This document shows, piece after piece, positions 44,233-52,899 of a DNA stretch of 64,000 nt (positions are counted from its first letter, which is position 1; every line of letters begins with the position of its first letter). The DNA comes from Arthrobacter rhizophilus (GTDB lineage: Bacteria > Actinomycetota > Actinomycetes > Actinomycetales > Micrococcaceae). The stretch covers positions 1 to 64,000 of the forward strand of contig NZ_JAPFFT010000018.1 of assembly GCF_026241105.1 (NCBI RefSeq), written 5' to 3'. The notes beneath the pieces were generated by a model that ran no database searches, was not told where the DNA came from, and saw nothing but the letters and a program-made list of their open reading frames with translations. A program made the position numbers and the translations under genes.

Positions 44233-45221
44233 GTCTTCATGAGCGGCTTACCGTCGTCGATGGACTCCAGATCAGCAATTGGGACCGTTCTGTCCTGGAG
44301 GAACTTCGCACTGGCGGCGTCAGCGCCGTCAACGCCACCTGCGCCGTCTGGGAAAACGCCGCCGATACCCTCCGGTCGGTAGGCCAGTGGCTGGAACTCG
44401 CGAACCGCAACAAGGATCTTGTGTTCCTTGCAGAAAGCGGGGAGGACATCGACAAAGCGAAGCGGCAGAACAGAATTGCCGTGTTCCTGGGATTCCAGAA
44501 CACAAGCCCTTTCGAAGATGACTACCGAAACGTGGAGCTCTTCCATCGGCTCGGCGTCCGGATAGCCCAACTGACTTACAACAACCAAAACCTTCTCGGT
44601 GGCGGGTGCTTTGAGTCCAACGATGCCGGCCTCACCCGGTATGGCCGCGTAGTTGTGGAGGAGATGAATCGGGTGGGAATGCTCATCGACCTTTCGCACG
44701 TAGGGTACAGGACCAGTCGTGAAGCCATCGAGGCCTCATCGGTCCCGGTCTCCATCACCCATTCCAACCCTCTCTGGTTCTATGACACACCCCGCAACAA
44801 GCCCCACGAGGTCATCCAGCCCCTCGTCGAGCGGGGCGGTGTCATCGGTTGCTGCCTGTACCCGACTGTCAGCGGCGGGGAGCAGGTCACCCTCGAAAGT
44901 TTCTGCAGCATGGTCTCGCGAATGGTCGACTTGTACGGCCCCGCCAGCATTGGTATCGGAAGTGACTGCACAAGAGGCTGGAACCAGGAATTTGTCGGCT
45001 GGCTCCGCAATGGCCGGTGGCAGCCCCTTCATCCAGAAGACGCTCCCACTTGGCCGGTGTGGCCGAACTGGTTCAGCGGTCCCCTGGATTTCCCCCGGCT
45101 CACGGAGGGTTTGTCGTCGGCCGGCCTGACCGACGACACCATCGGCGCTGTCATGGGTGGCAACTGGAGCCGGCTATTCACCGAAGTCATGGACACCACG
45201 AAGGAACACGCGCATGTCTGA
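44229..45221 (+). CDS. M19 (membrane dipeptidase)-like amidohydrolase with altered metal site
   Basis: 330 aa, TIM-barrel of the renal-dipeptidase family. The second-metal His ligands are intact: His157 in IDLSH and His178 in SITHSN, 21 residues apart as in human dipeptidase. Asp246 in IGSDCTRG matches the catalytic Asp. The first-metal HxD is replaced (VDGLQI, Leu13 and Ile15), and the bridging Glu appears as Gln90 in FLGFQNTSP. It may therefore bind one metal or catalyse a different C-N cleavage. ATG at 44229 by ATGA overlap with the upstream gene; no signal peptide. Confidence 0.83.
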   Translation: MSLHERLTVVDGLQISNWDRSVLEELRTGGVSAVNATCAVWENAADTLRSVGQWLELANRNKDLVFLAESGEDIDKAKRQNRIAVFLGFQNTSPFEDDYRNVELFHRLGVRIAQLTYNNQNLLGGGCFESNDAGLTRYGRVVVEEMNRVGMLIDLSHVGYRTSREAIEASSVPVSITHSNPLWFYDTPRNKPHEVIQPLVERGGVIGCCLYPTVSGGEQVTLESFCSMVSRMVDLYGPASIGIGSDCTRGWNQEFVGWLRNGRWQPLHPEDAPTWPVWPNWFSGPLDFPRLTEGLSSAGLTDDTIGAVMGGNWSRLFTEVMDTTKEHAHV

Positions 45222-45957
45222 CACCATCGCCCAGACGGCACACGAAGCCGGCCCACCGGCCCGGACGATTTCCATCCAACCACGCGAAATCAAGGAGGCA
45301 GCCTACAGGGCTCTTTGTGCGGCAGGCGCGGACCCCGCCGAAGCCCAGGAGGGGGCCTTCGCGATTCTCCGCGCGGAATCCGACAACCACAACGGACTCG
45401 GTCAGCTCAAGGCATTGATCGACGCGGACTGGGAAACACCGTCCCAGCCCGCGACGGCGGCCCCCGCCTTCTGGGACTGCGGAAACCTGACGGACCTCGT
45501 CACCACCCGCCAACCCGGGCTGCGCACAGCCCTGCAGCTCATGGACTGTGCCTTGGACTCCGGCGCGGACGAAATCTCCGCGGCTCGAACCAGCAGTCCT
45601 TGCATCCCAGCCCAGCTCTGGAACGACCTGCTGATCCGGCGCTCAGCTTCGTTGCAAAGGACAATCATTCTGGCCACATCCACGGCAGGCACCGAAAAAG
45701 GGGAAACTGCCCGAATTGAATACCGGACCCTCACCGGCCAAGGAGTCATCACCAGTCAGGAGCCTCCCCACAGAGTGATCAATTCGCTTCCCGACGGACA
45801 TCAAGACGGAGAGATGACGAGCATCATCGTGCTGCCAACTACTTCTCCCCTAGATCCGAAGACAAGTTCCATTCCCACCAAGCCCCTGAAAGTCAGCGAA
45901 CAAGAATGGCAGAAGATGTACCAGTTGTCCCGGAAATTCCTGGTGCCGGACACATGA
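45214..45957 (+). CDS. Uncharacterised 247-aa protein, possibly DUF3726-like
   Basis: Start at the ATG at 45214, overlapping the M19-like gene by 8 bp. The N-terminal pattern ISIQPREIKEAAYRALCAAG, followed by an acidic EAQEGA helix, recalls DUF3726 proteins and the N-terminus of Ldh2-type dehydrogenases, but the rest (a Cys in ALQLMDCALDSGADEI, beta-rich middle) gives no clear fold. No membrane span. Its stop overlaps the RidA start, so it is co-translated. The DUF3726 link is tentative. Confidence 0.55.
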   Translation: MSDTIAQTAHEAGPPARTISIQPREIKEAAYRALCAAGADPAEAQEGAFAILRAESDNHNGLGQLKALIDADWETPSQPATAAPAFWDCGNLTDLVTTRQPGLRTALQLMDCALDSGADEISAARTSSPCIPAQLWNDLLIRRSASLQRTIILATSTAGTEKGETARIEYRTLTGQGVITSQEPPHRVINSLPDGHQDGEMTSIIVLPTTSPLDPKTSSIPTKPLKVSEQEWQKMYQLSRKFLVPDT

Positions 45958-46334
45958 ATACCATAGTGAGAACCCAGTTCACAGACGGCAATCCCCGGCC
46001 TTACTCCGCCTCCGCAGCAATCGGCGGTCTCGTCTTCATGTGCGGCCAAGTACCGTCCCGCGACGACGGAACCGTACCAGCTGACATGCCTGGCCAGGTT
46101 ATCCAGGCTTTCGACAACCTGGAAGCGGCCCTCAATCGCGCGGGGTCGAGTCTCTCACATCTTCTCAAACTCACCGTTTTCCTGGCCGACCTCGACGAGT
46201 TTGATCAGTACAACGCCGCCTATCTCACAAGGCTCAGCGGCTACCCTCTGCCTCCCCGCACCACCGTTCAGGTAGCGAGGTTCAGGGGCGAGAAGCGCAT
46301 CGAAGTCGATGCCATCGCAACAACAACAGCGTGA
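45954..46334 (+). CDS. RidA-family (YjgF/YER057c/UK114) protein
   Basis: 126 aa. It shows the family strands SASAAIGGLVFMCGQVP, the helix IQAFDNLEAALNRAG and YPLPPRTTVQV, with Arg at the position that binds the carboxylate of imines. RidA enzymes hydrolyse reactive enamines/imines to ketones plus ammonia. ATG at 45954 by ATGA overlap. In a catabolic operon it suggests that the pathway generates an imine or enamine intermediate. Confidence 0.88.
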   Translation: MNTIVRTQFTDGNPRPYSASAAIGGLVFMCGQVPSRDDGTVPADMPGQVIQAFDNLEAALNRAGSSLSHLLKLTVFLADLDEFDQYNAAYLTRLSGYPLPPRTTVQVARFRGEKRIEVDAIATTTA

Positions 46335-46367
46335 CCGTATGAACGTACGGATCTGCTGGGGTATCCA

Positions 46368-47756
46368 ATGACGCTATCCCCTTCCCGGATCGGAACCATC
46401 ATGCTCCTCCCAACCAAAACCACCGAGGTTACCCTTGACTCGGCGCCACTCAATTCGTTCCACAAACGCCTTACCCTTTTCAGTTCAGGGGGTCCGTTCC
46501 TCGACGGATATATCCTCGCCATCATCGGCATCGCTTTGGTGCAAGTCATTCCCGCCTGGCATATGAATGACTGGTGGAACGGTCTCATCGGCGCCTCAGC
46601 GCTGATCGGCGTCTTCCTCGGCGGCTTGATCTTCGGAAACCTGACCGACAAAATCGGGCGCAAACTTATGTACACGATCGACCTCATTGCCATCATCGTG
46701 TTCTCCATCGCCCAGTTTTTCGTTCAGGAACCGTGGCAGCTGTTCGTCCTGCGGCTCATGATCGGCATCGCGGTGGGCGCCGACTATCCCATCGCAACCG
46801 CTCTCGTCGCAGAATTTGTCCCAAAGAATTGGCGTGCCCGCCTCCTTGGCGGCCTCAATGCCATGTGGTTTGTCGGGGCGACAGTAGCCGCCTTCATCGG
46901 TTATTGGCTTCTGTCCTTCGAGGACGGGTGGCGATGGATGTTGCTGTCCTCTGCCGTTCCCGCACTGCTGATCCTCATCGCAAGGGCCACCATCCCTGAA
47001 TCTCCCCATTGGCTCGTCGGGAAGGGCCGTCACGAGGAAGCCCTCGATATCCTCAAGAAGACCATCGGCGAGGGCGCGACGCTGGACGGAATCACGGCAC
47101 ACGATCCGAACGCCGCCAAGCTCAGCACCGCGAAAGCCTTCCGGCTGGTGCTGACCGGCGGCTATCTGAATCGAGTCGTCTTCATCTCAATTTTCTGGAC
47201 TTGCACCATCGTCACGCTGTTCTCGATCTACGCCTTCGGTCCACAGATCCTCGCGCTGTTCAACCTCCAGTCTGGTGACGAGGCGAACATCGGCTACGGA
47301 CTGATCAACCTGTTCTTCCTCGTTGGCAACATCGTCGCTCTCCTGGTCGTGGACAAACTCGGCCGGCGGCCAGTCCTGATTTGGGGCTTCGTCCTCTCCG
47401 GCGTCGGGCTCCTTTTCCTCGCAGTGTTCCCGAACGCACCGCTCGCCCTGATCGCTCTGGCCTTCGCCTTCTACGCGATCTTCAACGGCGGACCTTCAAT
47501 TCTCGAATGGATCTACCCCAACGAACTCTTCCCGACCAAAGTCCGGGCGACCGCCGTCGGCCTTTGCACGGGAACCAGCAGGGTTGGAGCCGCCATCGGC
47601 ACGTTCGCTACTCCGCTAGCACTGACACATCTCGGTCTCTCCGGGACCATGTGGATCGCGGCGGGCATCGCACTCATCGGCGCAGCAGTCAGCTACTTCA
47701 TGGCTCCCGAGACCAAGGGCCAGAACCTCGAAGAAGCAGCCTCCCTTCACATGTGA
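46368..47756 (+). CDS. Sugar-porter-type MFS transporter
   Basis: 462 aa, 12 helices. GNLTDKIGRKLMYTIDL (loop 2-3), RLMIGIAVGADYPIA, PESPHWLVGKGRHEEAL (PESPRWL motif before the central loop) and DKLGRRPVLIWG place it in the SP/AAHS-like group, near YgcS/NiaP importers of organic acids. The start may be 46368 or 46401. It closes the six-gene operon and presumably imports its substrate. Confidence 0.85.
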   Translation: MTLSPSRIGTIMLLPTKTTEVTLDSAPLNSFHKRLTLFSSGGPFLDGYILAIIGIALVQVIPAWHMNDWWNGLIGASALIGVFLGGLIFGNLTDKIGRKLMYTIDLIAIIVFSIAQFFVQEPWQLFVLRLMIGIAVGADYPIATALVAEFVPKNWRARLLGGLNAMWFVGATVAAFIGYWLLSFEDGWRWMLLSSAVPALLILIARATIPESPHWLVGKGRHEEALDILKKTIGEGATLDGITAHDPNAAKLSTAKAFRLVLTGGYLNRVVFISIFWTCTIVTLFSIYAFGPQILALFNLQSGDEANIGYGLINLFFLVGNIVALLVVDKLGRRPVLIWGFVLSGVGLLFLAVFPNAPLALIALAFAFYAIFNGGPSILEWIYPNELFPTKVRATAVGLCTGTSRVGAAIGTFATPLALTHLGLSGTMWIAAGIALIGAAVSYFMAPETKGQNLEEAASLHM

Positions 47757-47795
47757 CGTCCGAAGCCGCTGCCAACCGGGGAACAAATCCGCAGT

Positions 47796-47831
47796 GGGAG
47801 CAGCCAGTTTCAAGAAGGACTGGCTGCTCCC
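47796..47831 (+). terminator. Operon-end hairpin
   Basis: GGGAGCAGCCAGT (47796-47808) and its exact inverse (47819-47831) form a 13-bp stem with a 10-nt loop, 40 bp after the transporter stop. No U-tract follows, but position and strength suit termination of the catabolic operon. Confidence 0.6.
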
Positions 47832-47841
47832 GCAGATCACT

Positions 47842-47916
47842 TGAGCGAGCGTTCGGCCATCCGGCCTCATACGTGAGCGAGCGTGCGCCGGGGACAAGCC
47901 ATAGGTGAGCGAGCGT
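47842..47916. repeat. Phased intergenic repeat, locus 4
   Basis: TGAGCGAGCGT at 47842, 47874 and 47906, spaced exactly 32 bp, with CATACG or CATAGG immediately before the second and third copies. It follows the operon terminator and precedes the dodecin gene. Confidence 0.85.
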
Positions 47917-48021
47917 CGGCAGGGACCGACCCCTAGTCCCCCGGCCCTGCGTCGGCTAGTCTGCTTTCACGGCCTGCCAGGCCCGCAGTTCAGGCATCAA
48001 GGACGATCATGAGGAGCAAGA

Positions 48022-48231
48022 ATGGCTGACCACACATATAGCGTTTCCGAAATTGTTGGAACCTCGTCCGAAGGCGTCGACGCCGCCATCAAGAACGGGA
48101 TCGCGGCTGCCAGCCAGACCCTCCGCAATCTCGACTGGTTCGAGGTGAAGGAAATCCGCGGCCACCTAAGCGAGGGCGCCGTTGGCGACTGGCAGGTAAC
48201 TATCAAGCTTGGCTTCCGCTTGGAGCGTTAG
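48022..48231 (+). CDS. Dodecin
   Basis: 69 aa, full length. MADHTYSVSEIVGTSSEGVDAAI and the central LDWFEVKEIRG contain the flavin-stacking Trp, and GDWQVTIKLGFRLE is the last strand. Dodecins assemble as hollow 12-mers that store or buffer flavins. GAGGAGC precedes the ATG by ~8 nt. Monocistronic, between repeat locus 4 and a strong hairpin. Confidence 0.93.
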   Translation: MADHTYSVSEIVGTSSEGVDAAIKNGIAAASQTLRNLDWFEVKEIRGHLSEGAVGDWQVTIKLGFRLER

Positions 48232-48269
48232 AAACCGAGAGCGTTAGGCCCTACAAAGACCAAAACGAC

Positions 48270-48309
48270 GATGGCCGTCAGCCTTTCTGTGGAAAGGCTG
48301 ACGGCCATC
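48270..48309. terminator. 18-bp perfect hairpin, bidirectional terminator
   Basis: GATGGCCGTCAGCCTTTC (48270-48287) and its exact inverse (48292-48309) enclose a TGTG tetraloop. It lies between the convergent dodecin gene and the two-gene minus-strand unit. Confidence 0.75.
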
Positions 48310-48325
48310 AGTTGCGAGGCTGGAC

Positions 48326-48598
48326 TCACCCGCGGGTCCAGACTTGGACGGGGTCACCGCCACAGAGGAGTCGCCGGCCACGGCCGGCAAATTCGATCCA
48401 CAGGAATTCGTGGTCGGACGAAACTTCGTCCACCAGCCCAGCGTCGAAGCCCCACTTCTCTTCGTAGATCCAAACGGTCTCGCCGCGGGTGAGTTCGGAC
48501 CACTTCGACGGCGGCAGGTTCAGTGACGCTCCAGCGGGCCGCTGGGCCGACGTCGTGAAGTGGCTTGGACCCCAAGCCCCTATGGTTTCGGGACTCAT
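48326..48598 (-). CDS. Small conserved hypothetical protein
   Basis: 90 aa. The C-terminal half is beta-rich (LTRGETVWIYEEKWGFDAG, then DEVSSDHEFLWIEFAGRGRR), like an SH3-type barrel. The N-terminus is low in structure. The start overlaps the stop of the 68-aa gene (ATGA), so the two form a unit. Function unknown. Confidence 0.55.
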   Translation of the reverse strand: MSPETIGAWGPSHFTTSAQRPAGASLNLPPSKWSELTRGETVWIYEEKWGFDAGLVDEVSSDHEFLWIEFAGRGRRLLCGGDPVQVWTRG

Positions 48599-48801
48599 CG
48601 GGATTCAGCGAGCAGGTACTGGCGATGCCACACTGTTGCCGCGCCATTGTGGGACGGGAAGACGTGGCCCTCGAAAAAGGTGTGCACGACGTGGGGTTCG
48701 CCTTCAGGGCTCCACTGACCGGATGCCGGGCAATGCGAGCCTGTGGATCCCGCGGACCCGGCGGTGGCTACCCGTTCCCGCAGCAGCGCGATGCGTTTCA
48801 T
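48595..48801 (-). CDS. Small conserved hypothetical protein with CPxSGxW motif
   Basis: 68 aa. After a basic N-terminus comes SHCPASGQWSPEG and FEGHVFPSHNGAATVWHRQ, a pattern I associate with small actinobacterial proteins of unknown function. There is a single Cys but several His, so metal binding is possible but unproven. AAGGATGG lies upstream of the ATG. Translationally coupled to the 90-aa gene. Confidence 0.55.
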   Translation of the reverse strand: MKRIALLRERVATAGSAGSTGSHCPASGQWSPEGEPHVVHTFFEGHVFPSHNGAATVWHRQYLLAESR

Positions 48802-48946
48802 CGTTGAATTCCATCCTTGATATGCGAAAAGGTCTGGATTCAGCCTAGAACGCCATACAAGGGCCGCCCAATGGGCACATAGACAGAATCATGCCAATTC
48901 ACTATGCAGCAGCACAGTGACATGGAGCACATTTTGCTGAAACCCC

Positions 48947-49849
48947 TCAGCCCCCGCTTGTCGCCTGCCGCTCGGAGAGCTCCGGGCTCGTCGCCGTTCC
49001 CGCACCAAGCGCCGTTCCCGCACCAAAGCTGCCCAGCAGCTTGAGCGCATCGTCCGACGGCGAACCCGCCTTTGCGGAATAGACGCGCAGGACTTGGTCC
49101 GGGTCCTGCGGCAGGGCCAGATTCTCGAAGTTGAGCTCAATGTCCCCAACTGCGGGGTGATGCAAGCGGACGGTGCCTGCCGAACGGGCCGCCACGCGAT
49201 GCCCTGCCCACCATTGGCGGAAATGTTCGCTATTGACAGCGAGCTCGCCCACCAACTGGTTGGCTTGGGGATCATCAGGGTGGCGTCCGGTGTCCGCCCG
49301 CAGGGATCCAGCAGCTTCCGCGGCCACGGTCTTCCAGTCCCGGAACAGTTCCCGCGCCTGTGGATCCAGGATCAGCCAACGCGTGAGGTTTCGCTCGGCG
49401 GGAGGCATGGCGGGGAAATCGGCAAACAGCAAAACCGCCATGCCGTTGGCGCCAAGGACGTCGCTCCGCCGGCCGAGCAAGAGCGCGGGAACGTCGCCCA
49501 CAGCATCCAGGAGTTGGCGCAGCGCGGGCCGCACACGCGTAGTGGGAGCCGGTGCTTTGGCGCTCTCCGCACAGTGCTCTAGGAGGTCCATCATGTGCGT
49601 GTGCTCGCTCGAGTCCAGGCGAAGAGCCCGCGACACTGATTCAAGGACCGCCCGGGAAGGATGGATGTGGCGGCCCTGTTCGAGGCGTGTGTAGTAGTCG
49701 GTGCTGACATCGGCCAAGTGGGCGATCTCTTCCCTGCGCAGCCCGGGGACGCGGCGCGCGCTGGACGCTTCCGGCAACCCTGCATCCTCCGGCGACATCC
49801 GGGCACGCATGGCTTTGAGGAATCTTCCAAACTCGGCGCTTTGACCCAT
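48947..49849 (-). CDS. XRE-family regulator with MmyB-like ligand domain
   Basis: 300 aa. N-terminal HTH (GLRREEIAHLADVSTDYYTRL, split here as GLRREEIAHLADVS then TDYYTRLEQGR) and the C-terminal MmyB-like PAS-type domain (VRPALRQLLDAVGDVPALLL, FRQWWAGHRV). The C-terminus ends in a low-complexity Gly/Ala/Thr tail. Start at 49849 with GGGGG upstream; a GTG at 49891 is possible. It is divergent from a cluster of aldo-keto reductases across a 17-bp palindrome and probably regulates them. Confidence 0.9.
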   Translation of the reverse strand: MGQSAEFGRFLKAMRARMSPEDAGLPEASSARRVPGLRREEIAHLADVSTDYYTRLEQGRHIHPSRAVLESVSRALRLDSSEHTHMMDLLEHCAESAKAPAPTTRVRPALRQLLDAVGDVPALLLGRRSDVLGANGMAVLLFADFPAMPPAERNLTRWLILDPQARELFRDWKTVAAEAAGSLRADTGRHPDDPQANQLVGELAVNSEHFRQWWAGHRVAARSAGTVRLHHPAVGDIELNFENLALPQDPDQVLRVYSAKAGSPSDDALKLLGSFGAGTALGAGTATSPELSERQATSGG

Positions 49850-49894
49850 GCCCCCATTCTTCCCTTCCGGAGGATCCGTTTCTACGGCCAAGGG

Positions 49895-49911
49895 TAGGAC
49901 TGCGAGTCCTA
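49895..49911. promoter_or_regulatory. 17-bp palindromic operator
   Basis: TAGGACT-GCG-AGTCCTA, a perfect 7-bp dyad in the divergent region between the MmyB-like regulator and the first aldo-keto reductase. It is the only strong symmetric site there, so it is the likely regulator target. Confidence 0.7.
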
Positions 49912-50014
49912 GGAAAAACAGGGGGCGGCAAAACTACTGATTGTTGTGCCGAAAGTGCATAGGCTCGAGAAAGCCAGTCAGGCAATCCACCCAACAGAGA
50001 CGAAAGGGCCGGAC

Positions 50015-50860
50015 ATGTCCAACGCTCAGAATTCAACCGTTCCCGGGCTCGTCCTGAACAACTCGGTCACCATCCCGCAGCTCGGCTTCGGCGTCTTCCA
50101 GGTCCCGCCTGCCGAAACCCAGAAGGCCGTGGAGGACGCCCTTGAAGCCGGATACAGGCACATCGACACAGCCGCGGCGTACCGGAACGAATCCGGCGTC
50201 GGTGCCGCGATCAAGGCCTCCGGCATCTCCCGGGAAGAACTCTTCATCACCACCAAACTCCGCAACGGCGAGCAAGGCCGGGCAGCATCAGCGTTCAACC
50301 ACAGCCGTCGCGAACTTGGCCTCGACGTCATCGACCTCTACTTGATCCACTGGCCGGTGCCGTCCCAAGGCCTCTTCGTGGACGCGTGGAAGGCACTGGA
50401 AAAGATCCACGCCGACGGCGGCGCCCGGGCAATCGGCGTCTCCAACTTCCTGCCCGATCACCTCGACACGCTTCTGGCGACCGCCGACGTCGTACCCGCC
50501 GTCAACCAGATCGAACTGCACCCGACGTTCCAGCAGCGAGAGCTGGCGGCGAAGAGCCGCTCGCACGGGATTGCAGTCGAGGCCTATAGCCCGCTTGGCC
50601 AGGGAGCGGACCTGGGGTCTGCCACGGTCACGGACCTTGCCGAAAAGCATCGGGCCACCCCGGCGCAGATCGTGCTGGCCTGGCACCTCGGAACCGGCAA
50701 CATCGTCATCCCCAAGTCCGTCCACCCGGAGCGGATCCGCCAGAACCTCGCAGCCGCATCGTTGCAGCTCACCCCGGAGGAACTGGCAGCAATCAGCGCG
50801 CTCGACGCCGGTGCCCGCCTCGGTGCCGACCCCGCCGTCGCGTCCTTCAGCCAGATGTAA
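50015..50860 (+). CDS. Aldo-keto reductase (AKR5-like)
   Basis: 281 aa, single TIM-barrel. Catalytic tetrad: Asp in YRHIDTAAAYRNE, Tyr in the same segment, Lys in FITTKLRN and His in LIHWPVP; cofactor end IVIPKSVHPERIRQN. It resembles 2,5-diketo-gluconate reductase-type NADPH enzymes. ATG at 50015 with AAAGGGCCGG upstream. First gene of a five-gene plus-strand cluster behind the MmyB-like regulator. Confidence 0.9.
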   Translation: MSNAQNSTVPGLVLNNSVTIPQLGFGVFQVPPAETQKAVEDALEAGYRHIDTAAAYRNESGVGAAIKASGISREELFITTKLRNGEQGRAASAFNHSRRELGLDVIDLYLIHWPVPSQGLFVDAWKALEKIHADGGARAIGVSNFLPDHLDTLLATADVVPAVNQIELHPTFQQRELAAKSRSHGIAVEAYSPLGQGADLGSATVTDLAEKHRATPAQIVLAWHLGTGNIVIPKSVHPERIRQNLAAASLQLTPEELAAISALDAGARLGADPAVASFSQM

Positions 50861-50907
50861 AACGCTCACCAGGAACAAAACCCACCACAGCGTAAGGAAC
50901 CCAAACC

Positions 50908-51879
50908 ATGCAGTACACCCACTTGGGCCGCTCAGGCCTTAGCGTCTCCCGCCTGTGCCTCGGAACCATGAACTTCGGCCCGCAGACGGAGGAATCCGCC
51001 GCCCACGCAATTATGGATTCCGCCCTGGACTCCGGCATCAACTTCTTCGACACGGCCAACGTCTACGGCGGCCACGACAACCGCGGCTGGACCGAGGAAA
51101 TCATCGGCCGCTGGTTTGCCAAGGGCGGCGAGCGCCGCGAACGCGTCGTCCTGGCCACCAAGCTCTACGGCACGATGACGGAACGCCCCAACGAGTCCAA
51201 GCTGTCCGCCCTCAACATCCGTCGAGCCTTGGACGCCAGCCTGAAGCGACTGCAAACCGACTACATCGACGTTTACCAGTTCCACCACGTGGACCGGAAC
51301 ACGCCGTGGGACGAGATCTGGCAGGCTATCGAGGTTGCTGTCCAGCAGGGCAAAATCCTGTATTCCGGCAGCAGCAACTTCGCCGGCTGGCACATCGCCC
51401 AGGCCCAGGAAGCGGCGGCGCGGCGCAGCTACAACGGACTCGTGAGCGAGCAGTCCATCTACAACCTGCTCACCCGCAACGTCGAACTGGAGGTCATCCC
51501 GGCGGCCCAGCAGTACGGCCTCGGGCTGATCCCGTGGTCGCCGCTTCACGGCGGGCTGTTGGGCGGGGTTCTGAAGAAAGAGCGCGACGGCGTCCGGCGC
51601 CTTGAGGGGCGTGCGGCCGAGACCCTGAAAAAGCACGAAGAGCAGATCCGCCAGTATGAGGACCTCGCCGACGACCTTGGCCACGAGCCGGGCGATGTGG
51701 CGCTGGCCTGGTTGCTGCACCAGCCGGCCGTGACCGCACCGATCGTGGGTCCGCGCACGCAGGAGCAGTTGGACGCTGCCATCAGGGCTTTGGATGTCAC
51801 CCTCGACGCCGATGCGCTCAAGCGGCTCGACGACATCTTCCCGGGCCACCGGACCGCGCCGGAAGACTACGCGTGGTGA
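50908..51879 (+). CDS. Aldo-keto reductase (YajO/potassium-channel-beta-like)
   Basis: 323 aa. It starts QYTHLGRSGLSVSRLCLGTM, with Asp/Tyr in FFDTANVYGG, Lys in LATKLYG and His in VYQFHHVDR, plus IPWSPLHGGLLGG. It belongs to the AKR group (AKR12-14-like) different from the two flanking AKRs. Its end overlaps the epimerase start (GTG within the stop region), indicating coupling. Substrate unknown, likely a sugar or small aldehyde. Confidence 0.9.
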   Translation: MQYTHLGRSGLSVSRLCLGTMNFGPQTEESAAHAIMDSALDSGINFFDTANVYGGHDNRGWTEEIIGRWFAKGGERRERVVLATKLYGTMTERPNESKLSALNIRRALDASLKRLQTDYIDVYQFHHVDRNTPWDEIWQAIEVAVQQGKILYSGSSNFAGWHIAQAQEAAARRSYNGLVSEQSIYNLLTRNVELEVIPAAQQYGLGLIPWSPLHGGLLGGVLKKERDGVRRLEGRAAETLKKHEEQIRQYEDLADDLGHEPGDVALAWLLHQPAVTAPIVGPRTQEQLDAAIRALDVTLDADALKRLDDIFPGHRTAPEDYAW

Positions 51880-52880
51880 CTTCAGCCCCATTGCGCCTGC
51901 TGTTCATCGGCGGGACCGGGACCATCAGCGCGGCGGCGGCGAAGCTCGCCGTCGCGCTGGGTCACCGGCTCACGGTCCTCAACCGCGGACTGACCTCGGA
52001 CAGGGCCCTACCGGCAGAAACCGAACTGCTCCGGGCCGATATCCGCAACGCCGCCGAGGTGTCGGAGGTGCTGAACGGACGCGAGTTCGACGTCGTCGCG
52101 GACTTCATCTCTTTCACCCCAGAGCACGTCTCGGCCGCGATCGAGCTGTTCCGGGGCCGGACCGGTCAGTACGTGTTCATCAGCTCGGCGTCGGCCTACC
52201 AAAAGCCGCCCGCCCACTTGCCGATCCTTGAGTCGACCCCGTTAAGAAACCCGTTCTGGAAGTACTCGCAGGACAAGATCGCGTGCGAGGACCTCCTCGT
52301 GCGGGCCTATCGGGAAGAGGGATTCCCCGTCACCATCGTCCGGCCCTCGCATACCTATGACCGCGCTCGGATCGCCTTGCTGGGCGGTTGGACGGACATC
52401 CATCGCATGCGGGAGGGGCTGCCGGTGATCGTCCACGGTGACGGTACCTCGCTATGGACCCTCACCCACACGGATGACTTTGCGGTGGCCTTCGTGGGAC
52501 TCCTCGGCCGGCCGCAGGCTGTGGGGGAAAGCTACACCATCACCTCGGACGAAGCGCTCCCCTGGGACCAGGTCTACCGGCTCTTCGCCACGGCAGCAGG
52601 GGCCCCGGAACCCGAACTGGTGCACATCGCCTCGGAGACCATTGCCGCGCACTACCCGGAGCTTGGGCCCGGGCTTCTGGGGGACAGGTCCCACTCCGTG
52701 GTGTTCGACAACACCAAGGTCAAAACCCTGGTGCCTTGGTATCGGGCAGAAATCCCGTTCGCCGCAGGCGCGCGGGAGATCGTCCGGTGGCATGATGAAC
52801 ATCCAGGCATCAAGCACGTGGACCAGGACTTCATGAAACTCAGTGACCAACTGGTCCAATGGGCACGGAGGCCGATTTAG
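51873..52880 (+). CDS. NAD-dependent epimerase/dehydratase-like protein
   Basis: 335 aa. Rossmann loop LLFIGGTGTISAAAAKLA, then VVADFISF, FISSASAY and a YSQDKIACED Tyr-Lys pair (extended SDR active site). The atypical start GGTGTIS resembles plastid CSP41/isoflavone-reductase-type extended SDRs more than sugar epimerases. GTG start at 51873 or 51876. It lies between two AKR genes and probably acts on the same sugar-like substrate. Confidence 0.82.
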   Translation: MVTSAPLRLLFIGGTGTISAAAAKLAVALGHRLTVLNRGLTSDRALPAETELLRADIRNAAEVSEVLNGREFDVVADFISFTPEHVSAAIELFRGRTGQYVFISSASAYQKPPAHLPILESTPLRNPFWKYSQDKIACEDLLVRAYREEGFPVTIVRPSHTYDRARIALLGGWTDIHRMREGLPVIVHGDGTSLWTLTHTDDFAVAFVGLLGRPQAVGESYTITSDEALPWDQVYRLFATAAGAPEPELVHIASETIAAHYPELGPGLLGDRSHSVVFDNTKVKTLVPWYRAEIPFAAGAREIVRWHDEHPGIKHVDQDFMKLSDQLVQWARRPI

Positions 52881-52899
52881 GAACCGAAAGGACAGGACC

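Noticed and set aside
47842-47916. CRISPR array
   Set aside because: Repeats are only 11-17 bp with ~15-21-bp spacers, few copies, both orientations, five loci and no cas genes.
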